From: Hippophae tibetana
Taxonomy: Eukaryota > Streptophyta > Magnoliopsida > Rosales > Elaeagnaceae
Direction: 5' to 3'
DNA length: 64,000 nucleotides
NCBI GenBank assembly: GCA_037013495.1
Contig: CM072801.1
Coordinates: 7,798,501-7,862,500, forward strand
Shown here: positions 52,621 to 63,604 of the stretch, piece by piece
Numbering within the stretch: the stretch's first letter is position 1
How the letters are laid out: each line of letters starts with the position of its first letter
Notes under the pieces: generated by a model
Database searches by the model: none
The model's input: only the letters and a program-made list of their open reading frames with translations
Told to the model about the DNA's origin: nothing
Position numbers and translations under genes: made by a program

Positions 52621-55600
52621 CATATGCATGAAGACGTCTAACTTCTTGTATCACTTTCTCAAAACTTGTTTCAAACCATACAAGCTCTTTTTCAGTCTTC
52701 ATTCTCGACTCTCTTTACCCTTTTCTAATATACCTATTGGTTAGTATATGTATATCTATTTTTCTAAGCCTCTGTGTAAAAATACATTCTTCACGTCTAA
52801 CTTCTTAAGATGAAGATTTTCATTTGCAACAATACTCAAGATTGTCTAATAGTATTGAGCTTCACAATAAGAGGAAAAATATTAGTGTAATCAATTCTTT
52901 TCTTTTGTTGGAATCCTTTGAGGCCTAGCCGAGCTTTGTATCTCTTAGAATTATCATGCTCATCTTTCACCTAGTACACCCATTTTTTTGTGAAAGGCCT
53001 TCTTTCTTATGGGTAACTTTGCTAGTTCTCATTTTAGTTTGGAGATTAAAGACTTCATTTCCTTTTTCATAATAAGCTGTCACTTATTGACATTTGTAGT
53101 ATGACATGCTTCATCATAGCATTCAGGCTATCCTTCATCATTTATCAACATATAGTTTATGTATTTCCTGTTATATACATAAGACCTAGAAGACTTCCTA
53201 AGTACAGAAGCTAGAGTATGAATTTGAGTTGTGTTGGGCTATTATGCTATGTCCAACTAGTTCCTTGGATTGAAGACTCAACTATCTATTTTTCCATAGG
53301 ACTATCTGGGACATCTTGCACATATATATATACTGACTCATTCTATTTTTTCTTTATACATCACTATTTCATTGAATACCACATCTCTACTACAGATCAT
53401 CTTTTTTGTTTTCATCATCCCATATACGGTAGCCAAACTCATCCTCATCATAACTGATGAATGTGTATTTCTTTGACTTGGGATCAAGCTTATTATTGTC
53501 TTGATAACTAATATGCACATATGTTACGCAACTAAACACTTTTATATGTGAAAGCTTTACCTCTTTTTCGCTCTATACTTCTTATGGTATTCTATGCTCC
53601 AATAGGACTGATGGGTCTTGATTGATCAAGTACGTTGATGTACTAACTACCTCTGTCCAAAGCTACTTTTGTAGACCTAATTGCATATGCATACTTCTGG
53701 CTCTTTCCATCAACATATAATTCATAAACTTTGTGTTAAGGTGTACCTAGCACGATTCTTTCCATCATAATCTCATCCTCATAACAAAATGTCTTGACTT
53801 TGGTGACTTCATATTCACTACTATTGTCAGTTCTGAGTTTTGTAATCTTCAAATTTGTCTCATTTTCAACCATAGTTTTCCACATTTTGAAAGCCTCAAA
53901 CACTTCAGACTTATGCTTCAAAAAATAAACTCATACCTTCCTAGAATAATTGTTGATAAAATTCATAAAGTAGTGTTTACTACTAATAGATGAGACAATT
54001 GTTAGTCCTTAAACATCAGAGTGAACAAACTCTAACTTCTATTTCTTCGGAGCTATGAAATTTGTCTAAAAACTAACTCTCTTCTACTTTCTAAGTATGC
54101 AGTCTTCACATACGTTAATGTCAATTGACCGAAGACCTAGTAATCTCCTCTTTGAATGCATAATTTTGAGCCTTTTTTTATTAATGTGATTGAGTCTCTG
54201 GTGCCATAAGTTGGGATTATCATTACCCGTTGTAATTGTAATTGAACAACACACTCTTGATGTCATATAAAGAGTACCACTCTTTTTGCCACATGCAATC
54301 GTCATTGCACCTTTTGAGATCTTTCAATCATCATCGTGGAAGATTATGGTGTAGTCTTTAGTCGCCAATTGTCCTACTAAGATTAAGTTCTTTCTCAGGT
54401 CGGGAATATATCTAACATCCTTTGACTCCCATATAAACCCATTCAACTTAATGTTCACTACATATTTATCAACAATATCACAAGGTTGGCCATTACAAAG
54501 GTATATTTAACCAAGTTTCTGGGAACGTAGTTCTTGAAAAGTTCTTTTTACGAAGTAGCATGGACCGATGCTCTAGAGTCTAACACCCAAGACTCTTGCT
54601 TGATCTATAAAGAGCATATTAGTGCATCATCTCCACTTGAGATGAAAGTAATATTTGCTTCTATCTTTGCCACATGGCTTTTCGATGCATTATTGCACTG
54701 ATTTTTGTAGTGTCCGATGTTCCTATAATTCCAACACTTAACAATCTTAGAGTTATGAGAATTGATGAGATTTTTGGATTTAAGACCTTTTATCCCTTGA
54801 TTTGCCAAAATAACTAAATCTACCAAGTCTACTTTCTCTAGTTCTTCCTCGAGATTGTATGCAAAATTGAAGAAGTTAATACTTCGCCCAATTTTCTTCA
54901 TAGGATTTCTTCATTAAGGACCAAATCCCAAACATTATTAAATTTTAATTTATTACTTCCTGACCAGTTATTCACTGTTGTGACTGTAGCATTTCAACTA
55001 TATGGAAGAGATGATAAAAAAATCAAGGCTCAAACACTTTCATAAAAATTAATTTCCACTAAACTCAATTGGGTTATGATTGTATTGAGTTCAATTAAAT
55101 GTTGAGTCATTTATGCATCTTTTGTCATCCGTAAATCAAACTATTGTCTCATAAGATGTACCTTATTTCAGGTTGATAATTTCTTATACATACTAGATAG
55201 AGCTACTATAAACTCTGTTGTAGTCTTTTTCTTGGCTATGTTAAAAGCACCATTGTGTGATAATATCGATCAAATGACTCCAAGGATTTTTCTGTCGAGA
55301 AGAGCCCATTCTTCATCTTTCATTTCTTCTAGTTTTCTCCCGAGAGAATTTGATATAGATGTTTTTAATACAAATAATTCTCTATTTGCCTTTTTTAGAA
55401 TATGAAATTTATATAGTCAAACTTTTCAAGTTTCACATTTCTTTCATCTGTTATCATCGTTTACACTCGAATATGGTTACATATGGATCATAATACTTTA
55501 ATCTTGTTTTGATACTAGTTGTTAAGAAAATGATGATTTTTTGAGTAACTAATTTTGCGATAATATAAAAATAAATATACATAAAATAATATTCTCAATT

Positions 55601-55645
55601 TTAGTGTAATTATTTTACCAAAAAAATTTACAAAATGCACAGCCA
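52621..55645 (-). mobile_element. 5' half of a decayed Ty1/copia element (element B)
   Basis: On the minus strand from right to left: LTR (55522-55645), decayed primer site (about 55506-55521), gag (about 54905-55500), zinc knuckle with one cysteine lost (CWNYRNIGHYKNQC, about 54700), protease (SWVLDS then RASVHAT, active-site DSG changed to DSR, about 54560-54600), gag-pre-integrase (LWHQRLNHINKKRL, 54084-54305), integrase pieces (53736-53921, and 53338-53520 ending CSRDVVFNE) and the reverse transcriptase up to LYGLKQ (about 52640-53120). Stops, frame changes and internal deletions are frequent. It ends at the CACTA element, without RNase H. Confidence 0.8.
55522..55645 (-). repeat. 5' LTR of copia element B (about 124 bp)
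   Basis: Plus-strand start TGTTAAGAAAATG lies next to the primer site; the other end is AGCCA. The inner 65 bp align with the partial LTR at about 49785-49851. Confidence 0.55.
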
Positions 55646-57077
55646 CGTGTACTTTAGAAAATTACTCATAATTTTCTCTGTTTTTGTTTCCCTCCTTCAT
55701 TTTTCTTTTCTCTCTCTTTTTTTCTCATTTTCTCATCTCACGTTTCTTTTCACCACCGTGAGCCTCTGATAATAATCAATTTACTATTATTATAAAACTT
55801 TAAATCTTAACTTATACGGAGAAAAACTCTCTCGTTACTTTCCTATTTTCACTCATTTTCTTTTCTTTTCTTTTTATTTCTCCCATCCGGTCTACAAACG
55901 GAGGAGGGTAACATTTTTAATGTATATTAATTAATATGTATACAGTTTTTATTTATTTAATAATCCGTGAAAATTCTATTTTTTGGTGAATTTTGCTTTT
56001 ATTAATTTAAATTTGTTGTTTGTGAAGTACATTCTCTGCTGCTGGACTATTTTAGATGCAATTCCTTCAAAAGGGGAAGCTCAAAGAGCTTTATGGATAG
56101 GAAAAAAAGAAAAAGAAAAAGTGCCTATAATCTAATCCATAGGCTATTGAAGTATAAAAATAAATTGGGTAACTATTTAAAATAATACATTTATATAAAT
56201 TTTTAATAATATTAGATGTATTTGAATTAGATAAATTTTATCTAAATCAAATATTATTTAATTAAATAACGTTTAATGTATAATGACAAATTATATATTT
56301 TTTATTAGTAAAATTAAGTGAACAGTATATAATGAATGTTATTTTTATAATTATATATTTTTTATTAGTAAAATTAAGTGATATAATGAATGTTATTTTT
56401 ATAATTATAAATTTTAATATTATTATTTAAAAAATATGTAAGTAATATATAAAGATATTATTTTTATAGTTATAAATTTTTAAATTTTTTTTATGTACCT
56501 TAATAAATTTTTATGCGAAAAATATATTAAAAAATAATTATGTTAAAAGAATAAGATAAACCTTCAAGATCGATGTTAAAAAGCTCAAAGAACCTTTATG
56601 TATAATATAAGTTAAATATTTTACAATACAGTATTATTGAAGTTGGAATACAAACCACTTAAACTCTCCTAAAAATTTAAATTATTAAAAGAAATATTAA
56701 TAATTATTTTATACATATATCACCATCTTTACTAGTAGACCATTTATGAATATGTTTTTAAAATGATAATAAAAATGATTTAAAATATTTTTATATTTGA
56801 TTTGACTGTTAATTTAAAATAAAATTTAAAAAATATATATTAAAAACAATATTATTGTTATTAAATTTAATTCCTATACACATTTCTATTTGGATTAAGT
56901 TTCCAATCATATATAACCGAAACATAGTGATATTGTTTTCTAGAACTTAAGGTCATTTTTTTAATTTTTACTCCACCTCTAAACAATTTGATGCAACAAT
57001 TTTGTAGTTTTCATTAAAGGTCATATCTTTCGTGAGATTGTTACATACAATCGCTATATTGACACATAATGTATCTT
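55646..57077. other. AT-rich intergenic DNA before the intact copia element
   Basis: No gene supported. The stretch 55670-55900 is rich in CT runs. A 60-bp unit is duplicated in tandem at 56289-56348 and 56349-56404 with a 4-bp gap in the second copy. Confidence 0.55.
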
Positions 57078-57082
57078 GATAC
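57078..57082. repeat. Left target-site duplication (GATAC) of the intact copia element
   Basis: GATAC is repeated at 62572-62576. Five bp is the normal length for copia integration. Confidence 0.9.
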
Positions 57083-57329
57083 TGTTAAATTCAACAAACA
57101 CTGCAAACACAATTCAACAATCACTGCACCGACGCCAAACATTTTTTCCAATATATACGGCGCCTACCAATCAAGCTGTAAATCATACAATTCAATCATG
57201 GTGGTTGGTGAAATAGTAATTAGTATTTGTCTATATAAACAATGTAAATATCCGATACAAATCAAGAAATTATATGAATGAAACGTTTATTTCTTCTTCT
57301 GATTATTTCTTCAAACATTGATTTCTTCA
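57083..57329 (+). repeat. 5' LTR of the intact copia element
   Basis: 247 bp, starting TGTTAAATTCAAC and ending ATTTCTTCA. It has a TATATAAAC stretch near 57233-57241 as promoter candidate. Confidence 0.95.
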
Positions 57330-57345
57330 TGGTATCAGAGCCAAG
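57330..57345 (+). other. Primer-binding site (initiator-Met tRNA)
   Basis: TGGTATCAGAGCCAAG directly follows the LTR; the first twelve bases are the usual plant copia primer site. Confidence 0.9.
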
Positions 57346-57559
57346 TCGTTGCTTTATACAAATTTGAAACTCTTTTTCTCTAAAACAGAGATTTCTTTCT
57401 CTGAAAATATTTTTTTTCTCGTGAAATTTTTTTTCATTCAAACACCCTTACAAATATTAATTACAAACATCAATTTTTAAGCAGTATTTCTCCTACCTAA
57501 TTTTACCAGATTACTCTAAACACAATTCTGAACATTTTGGTAAAAATAGAGTAGAAGAA

Positions 57560-57970
57560 AAACCTTCCACGCGCCCTCACGCGCCGCCTGAAGTGGAGGG
57601 TAAATTTTCCACGCGCCCCACGCGCCTCCACGCGCCGTCTGGAGGTTGAAGATGATGACGTGTCATCCGGCTCGGTTCGGCCGGTCGGCTCGGCGCAGCG
57701 CGGCTCGGTCCGGCTCGAGGGCGTAGCCGGTCCGCGCCTTGGCTCGGCTCAGGTCACCTCGGTTCGGCTCAGGTTGGTCCGGCCAGCGGTTCGGTTGAAC
57801 CCGGTTTTCTCGGTTTTTCACAGTTTCCATATTTTTGGCCGGTTCGGTCTATTTTACAGGTCTGAACCCGGTTTTTTTTTCCGGTTCTGGATTTCTAACA
57901 CCCGTCCGGTTCATATTTTCAAGTTTTTAAAACCAAATTTGAACCGGTTTTATGGTTTTTATCCGGTTTA
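57560..57970 (+). other. GC-rich repetitive leader of the intact copia element
   Basis: Repeated CACGCGCC motifs (57568-57635) are followed by runs of CGGCTCGG, CGGTTCGG and CCGGTT (57665-57965). This is the most GC-rich stretch of the window. A 103-codon ORF across it has no family features and is a by-product of the repeats. The region lies between the primer site and gag, where copia packaging and translation signals are expected. Confidence 0.6.
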
Positions 57971-58090
57971 GTATAAATATATATTAAAAACACACACAAA
58001 AAAAAAATTTAGTCCTAAAATTATTACACCATTTTCTAGTTTGGTTACCATAATATCATGACAGAGGGTATAATTTCATTACCTATGTAG

Positions 58091-61000
58091 CAATCAAATC
58101 CAGTTATTGTACAATCTGTTCAGTCTGAAGGTGTGTTTAATGCTGGAATTGTTCTTAATGAGACTAATTATGATGTTTGGTCTCAAATAATAGAAATGCA
58201 TATTGCAGAGAGAAAAAAACTCTCTTATATTCATGACAAAAATTTGCAACCCGAAAAAACATCAAACAATTATAACAAGTGGTATGCAGAAAATCAAAAA
58301 GTGAATAGATGGCTACTTATGTCAATGAGTCCAGAAATCATGAAGCGATATTTACGTCTACCTACTGCTCTTGAAATTTGGGGTGCTTTGGCGAAAGCAT
58401 TCTATGATGGAAGTGATGAATTACAGGTATTTGTCTTAAACCAAAAAGCCTTTACTTCTAGACAAAATGGAAAATCACTTTCAGAGTATTATGGAGAGTT
58501 AACTGAAATTTTCCAAGAGCTAGACCATCGTGATAAGGTGGTCATGAAAGACCCTCATGATCTAATATCATATCAAGAGTCTGTTGAAAGACTAAGGATA
58601 CATATTTTCCTTGCTGGATTAGATGATGAGTTTGAGCAGGTTCGTGGCGAAATTTTGCGAAAAGAAACTATCCCAGATTTAGAAGGTTGTTATTCCTTGA
58701 TTCGACGGGAGGTAGTACGTCGAATCTCATTGAAGGAAAAATCTAGAGATGTTGACGCTTCCGCCATGATATCTAAAAATCGTTCTTTTTCCAATCAGCA
58801 AGAACGAAAGGTGACTGATAAATCATCATTTAAATGTACCCATTGTCATCAAAAGGGTCATACAAAAGAACGATGTTTTGAACTGGTGGGATATCCTGAC
58901 TGGTGGGATCACAACTGTGACTCTCGGAAGAAAAATCCACGACAGATGTCTACTGCCACCATTGCTGAAACAACAAAGGATCATGTTGCAACCTCCTCAG
59001 CACATGTTGGTAAGATGCTTAAAGTTTTTTCTCCTGTTTTTAATAATACATGGATAATTGATTCAGGTGCAACTGATCATATGACATTCGATTCTAGACA
59101 AATCTCAAAACCATCCTCACACAAAACTGTTTGCACTGCCAATGGTAACACAACCCCAGTCATTGGGGAAAGTTCTTTGTCTCTCACTAGTACTTTGAAT
59201 TTAGACTCAGTACTAGTTGTTCCCTCTTTAGAGTATAACCTTATATCTATTTCTCAAATAACCACTGTTTTATCTTGTTTTGTTATTTTTTGGCCTGACT
59301 TTTGTGTGTTCAAGGACATTCAAACAAAGCAAACGATTGGTCGTGGTGTTAGGCGAGGAAACCTGTATTATTTGGACTTGGATTCAACAAATCATGCATT
59401 GGTAGCAACTGGATCTAACAAGGATGAATCAAATATATGGCTATGGCATAGGAGATTGGGTCATGCTTCTTTTGGATATTTGAAAAAATTATTTCCAAGT
59501 TTATTTTTGAGCTTAGATCTTTCTACTTTAAAGTGTGATGTCTGTGAACTAGCAAAAAGTCATCGTTCCTCATTTCCTGTAACCTTAAATAAAAGTCCAT
59601 CTCCGTTTATGGTTATACATTCTGATGTATGGGGTCCTTCCAAAGTCTCTACGTTGGGAGGATCACGTTGGTTTGTTACATTTATTGATGATTTTAGTAG
59701 AATGACTTGGGTCTGTTTAATGAAATCTAAAAGTGAGGTAAACTTCTTATTTAGAAAATTTCATAAAATGGTTCGTACTCAATATAAAACACAGATCCAA
59801 GTTCTAAGAAGTGACAATGGAGGAGAATATAAAAGTTCTGAGCTTCAAGAATATCTTCAATCAGAAGGCATTATTCATCAAACTACTTGTGTTGATACAC
59901 CTCAACAAAATGGAGTTGCAGAAAGAAAAAATCGACACTTGTTGGAAGTTGTCCGTGCCTCATTGATCGAAGCTAATATGTCATTATCTTATTGGGGAGA
60001 AGCAATTACTTCTGCTGCATATTTAATCAATCGGGTACCTTCCAGTCCCATTAACTTCCAAACACCACTACAAGCCATCACTGAAGCAATTGTTGCACCA
60101 AATGTTCCCAATTTACCTCCTCGTGTCTTTGGTTGTGTGGCATTTGTACACCTACATAAACAACAACGTAGCAAGTTGGATCCACGAGCAATACGTTGTG
60201 TTTTTATGGGATATGCCATACAACAAAAAGGGTATCGGTGTTATCATCCTCCTACAAAACAAATGATTACTACTATGGATGTTATTTTTCATGAAGATAC
60301 AATGTATTTCTCCTCTACACCTGAATTTCAGGGGGAGTACAACCATGCTGAAATTCAGACCCTTACATATAAATTGCTTCCTTATGAAGAAAGACAAATT
60401 ATATGTGAGGAAAATACAAATAACTTGAATTCAGATGGTAATAACCCTCAATATAGAAAAGACTCAAGGGAAATGGAATCAAGTCCTCATCAACTTGAAG
60501 ATCATCAAGGAAGTTCCTTACTACCACTAAATGAGTACGAGATTCCTTCTCCACAAGCTGCTGATATACCTAACCAATCGTTTGTAGAGGATGTTCCAAC
60601 TATTGAACCAACCAGAAAAATACTTCCATCACGTCCTAACAGAGGTATTCCTAAAGCCATGTATGAACCTGAGATTTCTAGTAAAGTCAAATATCCCATG
60701 AGTAACTATATGTCTAAACATCGTTTGTCAAAATCAAACGTATCATTTGTGAATCAATTATCTGCTGTATCTATTCCTAACAGTGTGCAGGAAGCTTTAG
60801 CTGACAAAAAATGGAAAGATGCTATGAATGAAGAACTAAGATCTTTAGAAATAAATAGAACTTGGGAGCTTGTCGATCGTCCACCAACAAAGAAAATTGT
60901 TGGATGTCGATGGATTTTTTCAGTAAAATATCAAGCAGATGGTACGATTGAACGATATAAAGCAAGATTGGTGGCAAAAGGATACACTCAAACATATGGG

Positions 61001-62317
61001 ATCGACTATACAGAAACATTTGCACCTGTAGCCAAAATTAACACTGTTCGGGTCTTGGTATCTCTAGCTGCAAATTTAGATTGGCCATTATATCAGTTTG
61101 ATGTAAAAAATGCCTTTCTACATGGAGATTTAATTGAAGAAGTCTACATGGATTTACCACCAGGAATCAAGAAATCCACAATCCATGGAGAAAAGGTGTG
61201 CAAATTAAAAAAATCACTGTATGGATTGAAACAATCCCCAAGAGCATGGTTTGGCAGGTTCACAAGGTCAATGAAGGCATTTGGCTACAAGCAAAGCAAT
61301 TCAGACCATACTTTATTTCTAAAAAAAGGGTATGGTAAGATCACTGCACTTATTGTATATGTTGATGATATGATAGTAACAGGAAATGATCTTGAAGAAA
61401 GGAAAGCGCTACAAACTTACTTGTCCAAAGAATTTGAAATGAAAGACCTTGGTTCCTTAAAATATTTTCTTGGGATTGAGGTTTCTCGATCAACAGAAGG
61501 AATCTTCTTATTTCAAAGAAAGTATGCCTTAGATTTATTAAAAGAAACCGATATGTCAGCATGTCAACCAGCTAATACACCAGTAGAGGAAGGATTAAAG
61601 TTATGTATCAAGGTTGATCAAGTTCCAACAAATAAAGAAAGATACCAAAGGCTTGTTGGAAGGTTGATGTATTTGGCACACACAAGACCAGACCTTGCCT
61701 ATGCTTTAAGTATTGTCAGCCAATTTATGCATAATCCTGGAGAACAACATATGAATGCAGTTATTCGTATTTTGAGATATTTAAAGTCTGCTCCTGGAAA
61801 AGGAGTATTGTTCACTAAGAACTCAGAGTTTTCTAGAATTGAAGTATATACTGATGCTGATTGGGCTGGATCAATAAATGATAGACGATCTACATCAGGC
61901 TACTTCACTTTTGTAGGGGGAAATCTTGTAACATGGAGAAGTAAGAAACAACATGTTGTGGCCCGTTCAAGCGCAGAGGCTGAATACAGAGGAATGGCAC
62001 TTGGGCTTTGTGAGGCCTTGTGGTTACAATCTCTCTTAAAAGATTTGACATATCCTGCGAAAGAATCAATTAAGTTATTTTGTGACAATAAAGCAGCATG
62101 TGATATTGCGCATAATCCAGTTCAACACGATCGTACAAAACATGTTGAAGTTGACAGATTTTTTATTAAAGAAAAGTTAGAAGAAAATTCATTGGAATTG
62201 CCAAAAATTAAGTCAGAAGATCAATTGGCTGACATCCTCACTAAAGCAGTCTCATATCGAGTATTCACAGAAGTTTCAGTCAAGTTGGGCATGAAAGACA
62301 TCTATGCACCAACTTGA
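58091..62317 (+). CDS. Copia gag-pol polyprotein, single open frame without a usable ATG
   Basis: The frame is open for 1408 codons. Numbering from the GTG at 58133 (1394 residues), the order is gag (1-230), CCHC zinc knuckle C235-C238-H243-C248, protease (DSG at 310), gag-pre-integrase (LWHRRLGHA, about 437), integrase with D498, D561 and E597, reverse transcriptase (FDVKNAFLHGD, about 989; YVDD 1076-1079) and RNase H (DADWAGS, SSAEAEYRG, about 1240-1290), ending in DILTKAV. All catalytic motifs are present. In this frame an ATG at 58085 is followed at once by TAG (58088-58090), and the next in-frame ATG is at 58196, inside the conserved gag start. Translation may therefore fail or start at a non-AUG codon. 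An ATG at 58059 is in another frame. Confidence 0.9.
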   Translation, partial: QSNPVIVQSVQSEGVFNAGIVLNETNYDVWSQIIEMHIAERKKLSYIHDKNLQPEKTSNNYNKWYAENQKVNRWLLMSMSPEIMKRYLRLPTALEIWGALAKAFYDGSDELQVFVLNQKAFTSRQNGKSLSEYYGELTEIFQELDHRDKVVMKDPHDLISYQESVERLRIHIFLAGLDDEFEQVRGEILRKETIPDLEGCYSLIRREVVRRISLKEKSRDVDASAMISKNRSFSNQQERKVTDKSSFKCTHCHQKGHTKERCFELVGYPDWWDHNCDSRKKNPRQMSTATIAETTKDHVATSSAHVGKMLKVFSPVFNNTWIIDSGATDHMTFDSRQISKPSSHKTVCTANGNTTPVIGESSLSLTSTLNLDSVLVVPSLEYNLISISQITTVLSCFVIFWPDFCVFKDIQTKQTIGRGVRRGNLYYLDLDSTNHALVATGSNKDESNIWLWHRRLGHASFGYLKKLFPSLFLSLDLSTLKCDVCELAKSHRSSFPVTLNKSPSPFMVIHSDVWGPSKVSTLGGSRWFVTFIDDFSRMTWVCLMKSKSEVNFLFRKFHKMVRTQYKTQIQVLRSDNGGEYKSSELQEYLQSEGIIHQTTCVDTPQQNGVAERKNRHLLEVVRASLIEANMSLSYWGEAITSAAYLINRVPSSPINFQTPLQAITEAIVAPNVPNLPPRVFGCVAFVHLHKQQRSKLDPRAIRCVFMGYAIQQKGYRCYHPPTKQMITTMDVIFHEDTMYFSSTPEFQGEYNHAEIQTLTYKLLPYEERQIICEENTNNLNSDGNNPQYRKDSREMESSPHQLEDHQGSSLLPLNEYEIPSPQAADIPNQSFVEDVPTIEPTRKILPSRPNRGIPKAMYEPEISSKVKYPMSNYMSKHRLSKSNVSFVNQLSAVSIPNSVQEALADKKWKDAMNEELRSLEINRTWELVDRPPTKKIVGCRWIFSVKYQADGTIERYKARLVAKGYTQTYGIDYTETFAPVAKINTVRVLVSLAANLDWPLYQFDVKNAFLHGDLIEEVYMDLPPGIKKSTIHGEKVCKLKKSLYGLKQSPRAWFGRFTRSMKAFGYKQSNSDHTLFLKKGYGKITALIVYVDDMIVTGNDLEERKALQTYLSKEFEMKDLGSLKYFLGIEVSRSTEGIFLFQRKYALDLLKETDMSACQPANTPVEEGLKLCIKVDQVPTNKERYQRLVGRLMYLAHTRPDLAYALSIVSQFMHNPGEQHMNAVIRILRYLKSAPGKGVLFTKNSEFSRIEVYTDADWAGSINDRRSTSGYFTFVGGNLVTWRSKKQHVVARSSAEAEYRGMALGLCEALWLQSLLKDLTYPAKESIKLFCDNKAACDIAHNPVQHDRTKHVEVDRFFIKEKLEENSLELPKIKSEDQLADILTKAVSYRVFTEVSVKLGMKDIYAPT

Positions 62318-62324
62318 GGGGGAG
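62316..62324 (+). other. Polypurine tract
   Basis: GAGGGGGAG directly precedes the 3' LTR and overlaps the gag-pol stop codon region. Confidence 0.85.
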
Positions 62325-62571
62325 TGTTGAATTCAACAAACACTGCAAACACAATTCAACAATCACTGCACCGACGCCAAACATTTTTTCCAATATACAC
62401 GGCGCCTACCAATCAAGCTGTAAATCATACAATTCAATCATGGTGGTTGGTGAAATAGTAATTAGTATTTGTCTATATAAACAATGTAAATATCCGATAC
62501 AAATCAAGAAATTATATGAATGAAACGTTTATTTCTTCTTCTGATTATTTTTTCAAACATTGATTTCTTCA
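62325..62571 (+). repeat. 3' LTR of the intact copia element
   Basis: 247 bp, differing from the 5' LTR at three positions only (in TGTTGAATT, ATATACACGG and TTATTTTTTC). Confidence 0.95.
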
Positions 62572-62576
62572 GATAC
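62572..62576. repeat. Right target-site duplication (GATAC) of the intact copia element
   Basis: Identical to 57078-57082. Confidence 0.9.
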
Positions 62577-62644
62577 TTTAAATAAGATAGAGATAGAAGA
62601 CCATATATTTTTCATAAGAAAGCATTAATACAACAGGGGTCCTC

Positions 62645-62650
62645 TTTATT
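62645..62650 (-). promoter_or_regulatory. Candidate polyadenylation signal of the GA20ox gene
   Basis: AATAAA on the minus strand, 33 bp after the stop codon and about 70 bp before the copia insertion, so the insertion left it in place. Confidence 0.45.
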
Positions 62651-62682
62651 TAAGAAAATTGAATAGATTCTTAGCCCCCCAT

Positions 62683-63371
62683 TTATAATTTCTGGTTATT
62701 ATTAATAACCCAATTACAGAATGCATCCAAGGTATTCGAATCAGATCTGTAATGTTTCTGAGTGAATTCAAGAAATGAAGACCAATTAAAGTCTGGATAA
62801 AGCCTGGGATTATCAGCATTCACCAAACTATTTGGGGGAATTACAGGTACGTCCTTCTTTGGACATAAAAAGTATGCAATTGATTTCCTCACATACTTCT
62901 TGTTCACCACTGCTCTGTGCAAACAACTCTTGTATATCCCATTTGTCAGTGCCTGTAAAATTATACCAACACCAACGTGAATTTTGATTATTAACACATT
63001 GAGAAATAAATGTATCAAATACGACACGATTATCATCCTTGAAAAGATTTACCTTCAATGTGTCACCAATGTTGATAACAAAAGTACCTTGAACAGGAGG
63101 AACAGAGTGCCACACTTGGTCTACTAAAACTTGAAGGCCACCAACATGATCTTGGTGAAGTATTGCTAATGAAATAGGGTCACTATGAGGCCCAGTCCCA
63201 AGTGCTTGATCTGGGTTTTGGCAAATTGGATAGTAATTGAATCTCATCACCGAATCATTTTTTTCATAAAACGCTCTCAAAAACTTTCCAATTCCAAGAC
63301 TCAATCCTAGTAATTCAAAGATTTCAAGGGATAGATTGTTCATAGCTTCACAGTATTCTTGTAATATCTTC
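62683..63371 (-). CDS. GA20ox: Gibberellin 20-oxidase-like 2-oxoglutarate/Fe(II) dioxygenase, exons 2 and 3 (partial)
   Basis: The minus strand carries exon 2 (63371-63053, 319 bp) and exon 3 (62952-62683, 270 bp), joined across a 100-bp intron with GT-AG ends. Exon 1 must lie right of the window. GA 20-oxidase oxidises C20 stepwise to turn GA12/GA53 into GA9/GA20 in the cytosol. Exon 2 has the QEYCEAM start, the family signature [10 protein letters not shown] and LGTGPHSDP, whose H and D bind iron, then [12 protein letters not shown]. Exon 3 has the third ligand in SCLHRAVVN, the 2-oxoglutarate-binding R-x-S in [10 protein letters not shown], and the typical end [20 protein letters not shown]. 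Exon sizes fit the three-exon GA20ox pattern. Several residues differ from the consensus (HSDPIS for HCDPTS, GDTLK for GDTFM), so activity should not be taken for granted, although the frame is open. GA 3- or 2-oxidases fit less well because of the LGTGPHxDP and FTQKHYR motifs. Confidence 0.88.
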
Positions 63372-63573
63372 CTGCAATTTACAAACACATATATAATAAA
63401 CTAATTAATTCATAACCAAAATGAAGATATATTTTGCATTAATTAAATAATAATTTATCCATACTATATATAAAAAAGTTTAAATCATATTTTATAAATT
63501 TTAGATAAAATTACCTACATATTTTTCCATAATGATTATTATTATCCTTATAATTTTTTAATTATTGTATAAT

Positions 63574-63604
<31 letters not shown>

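Larger units (their letters stand above)
57083..62571 (+). mobile_element. Near-intact Ty1/copia LTR retrotransposon (5489 bp)
   Basis: It has two 247-bp LTRs with TG...CA ends, a 5-bp target duplication GATAC, a primer-binding site TGGTATCAGAGC right after the 5' LTR, a polypurine tract GAGGGGGAG right before the 3' LTR, and one long gag-pol frame. The LTRs differ at three sites, all transitions (about 1.2%), so insertion is recent: well under or around one million years by usual plant clock rates. The 5' leader (57330-58087) is unusually GC-rich in its middle. The only visible defect is at the start of gag. Confidence 0.95.

Noticed and set aside
57660..57971. A 103-codon plus-strand ORF rich in Gly, Ser, Arg and Val
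   Set aside because: It is a translation of the CGGCTCGG/CCGGTT repeats in the copia leader, without family features or a conserved start.
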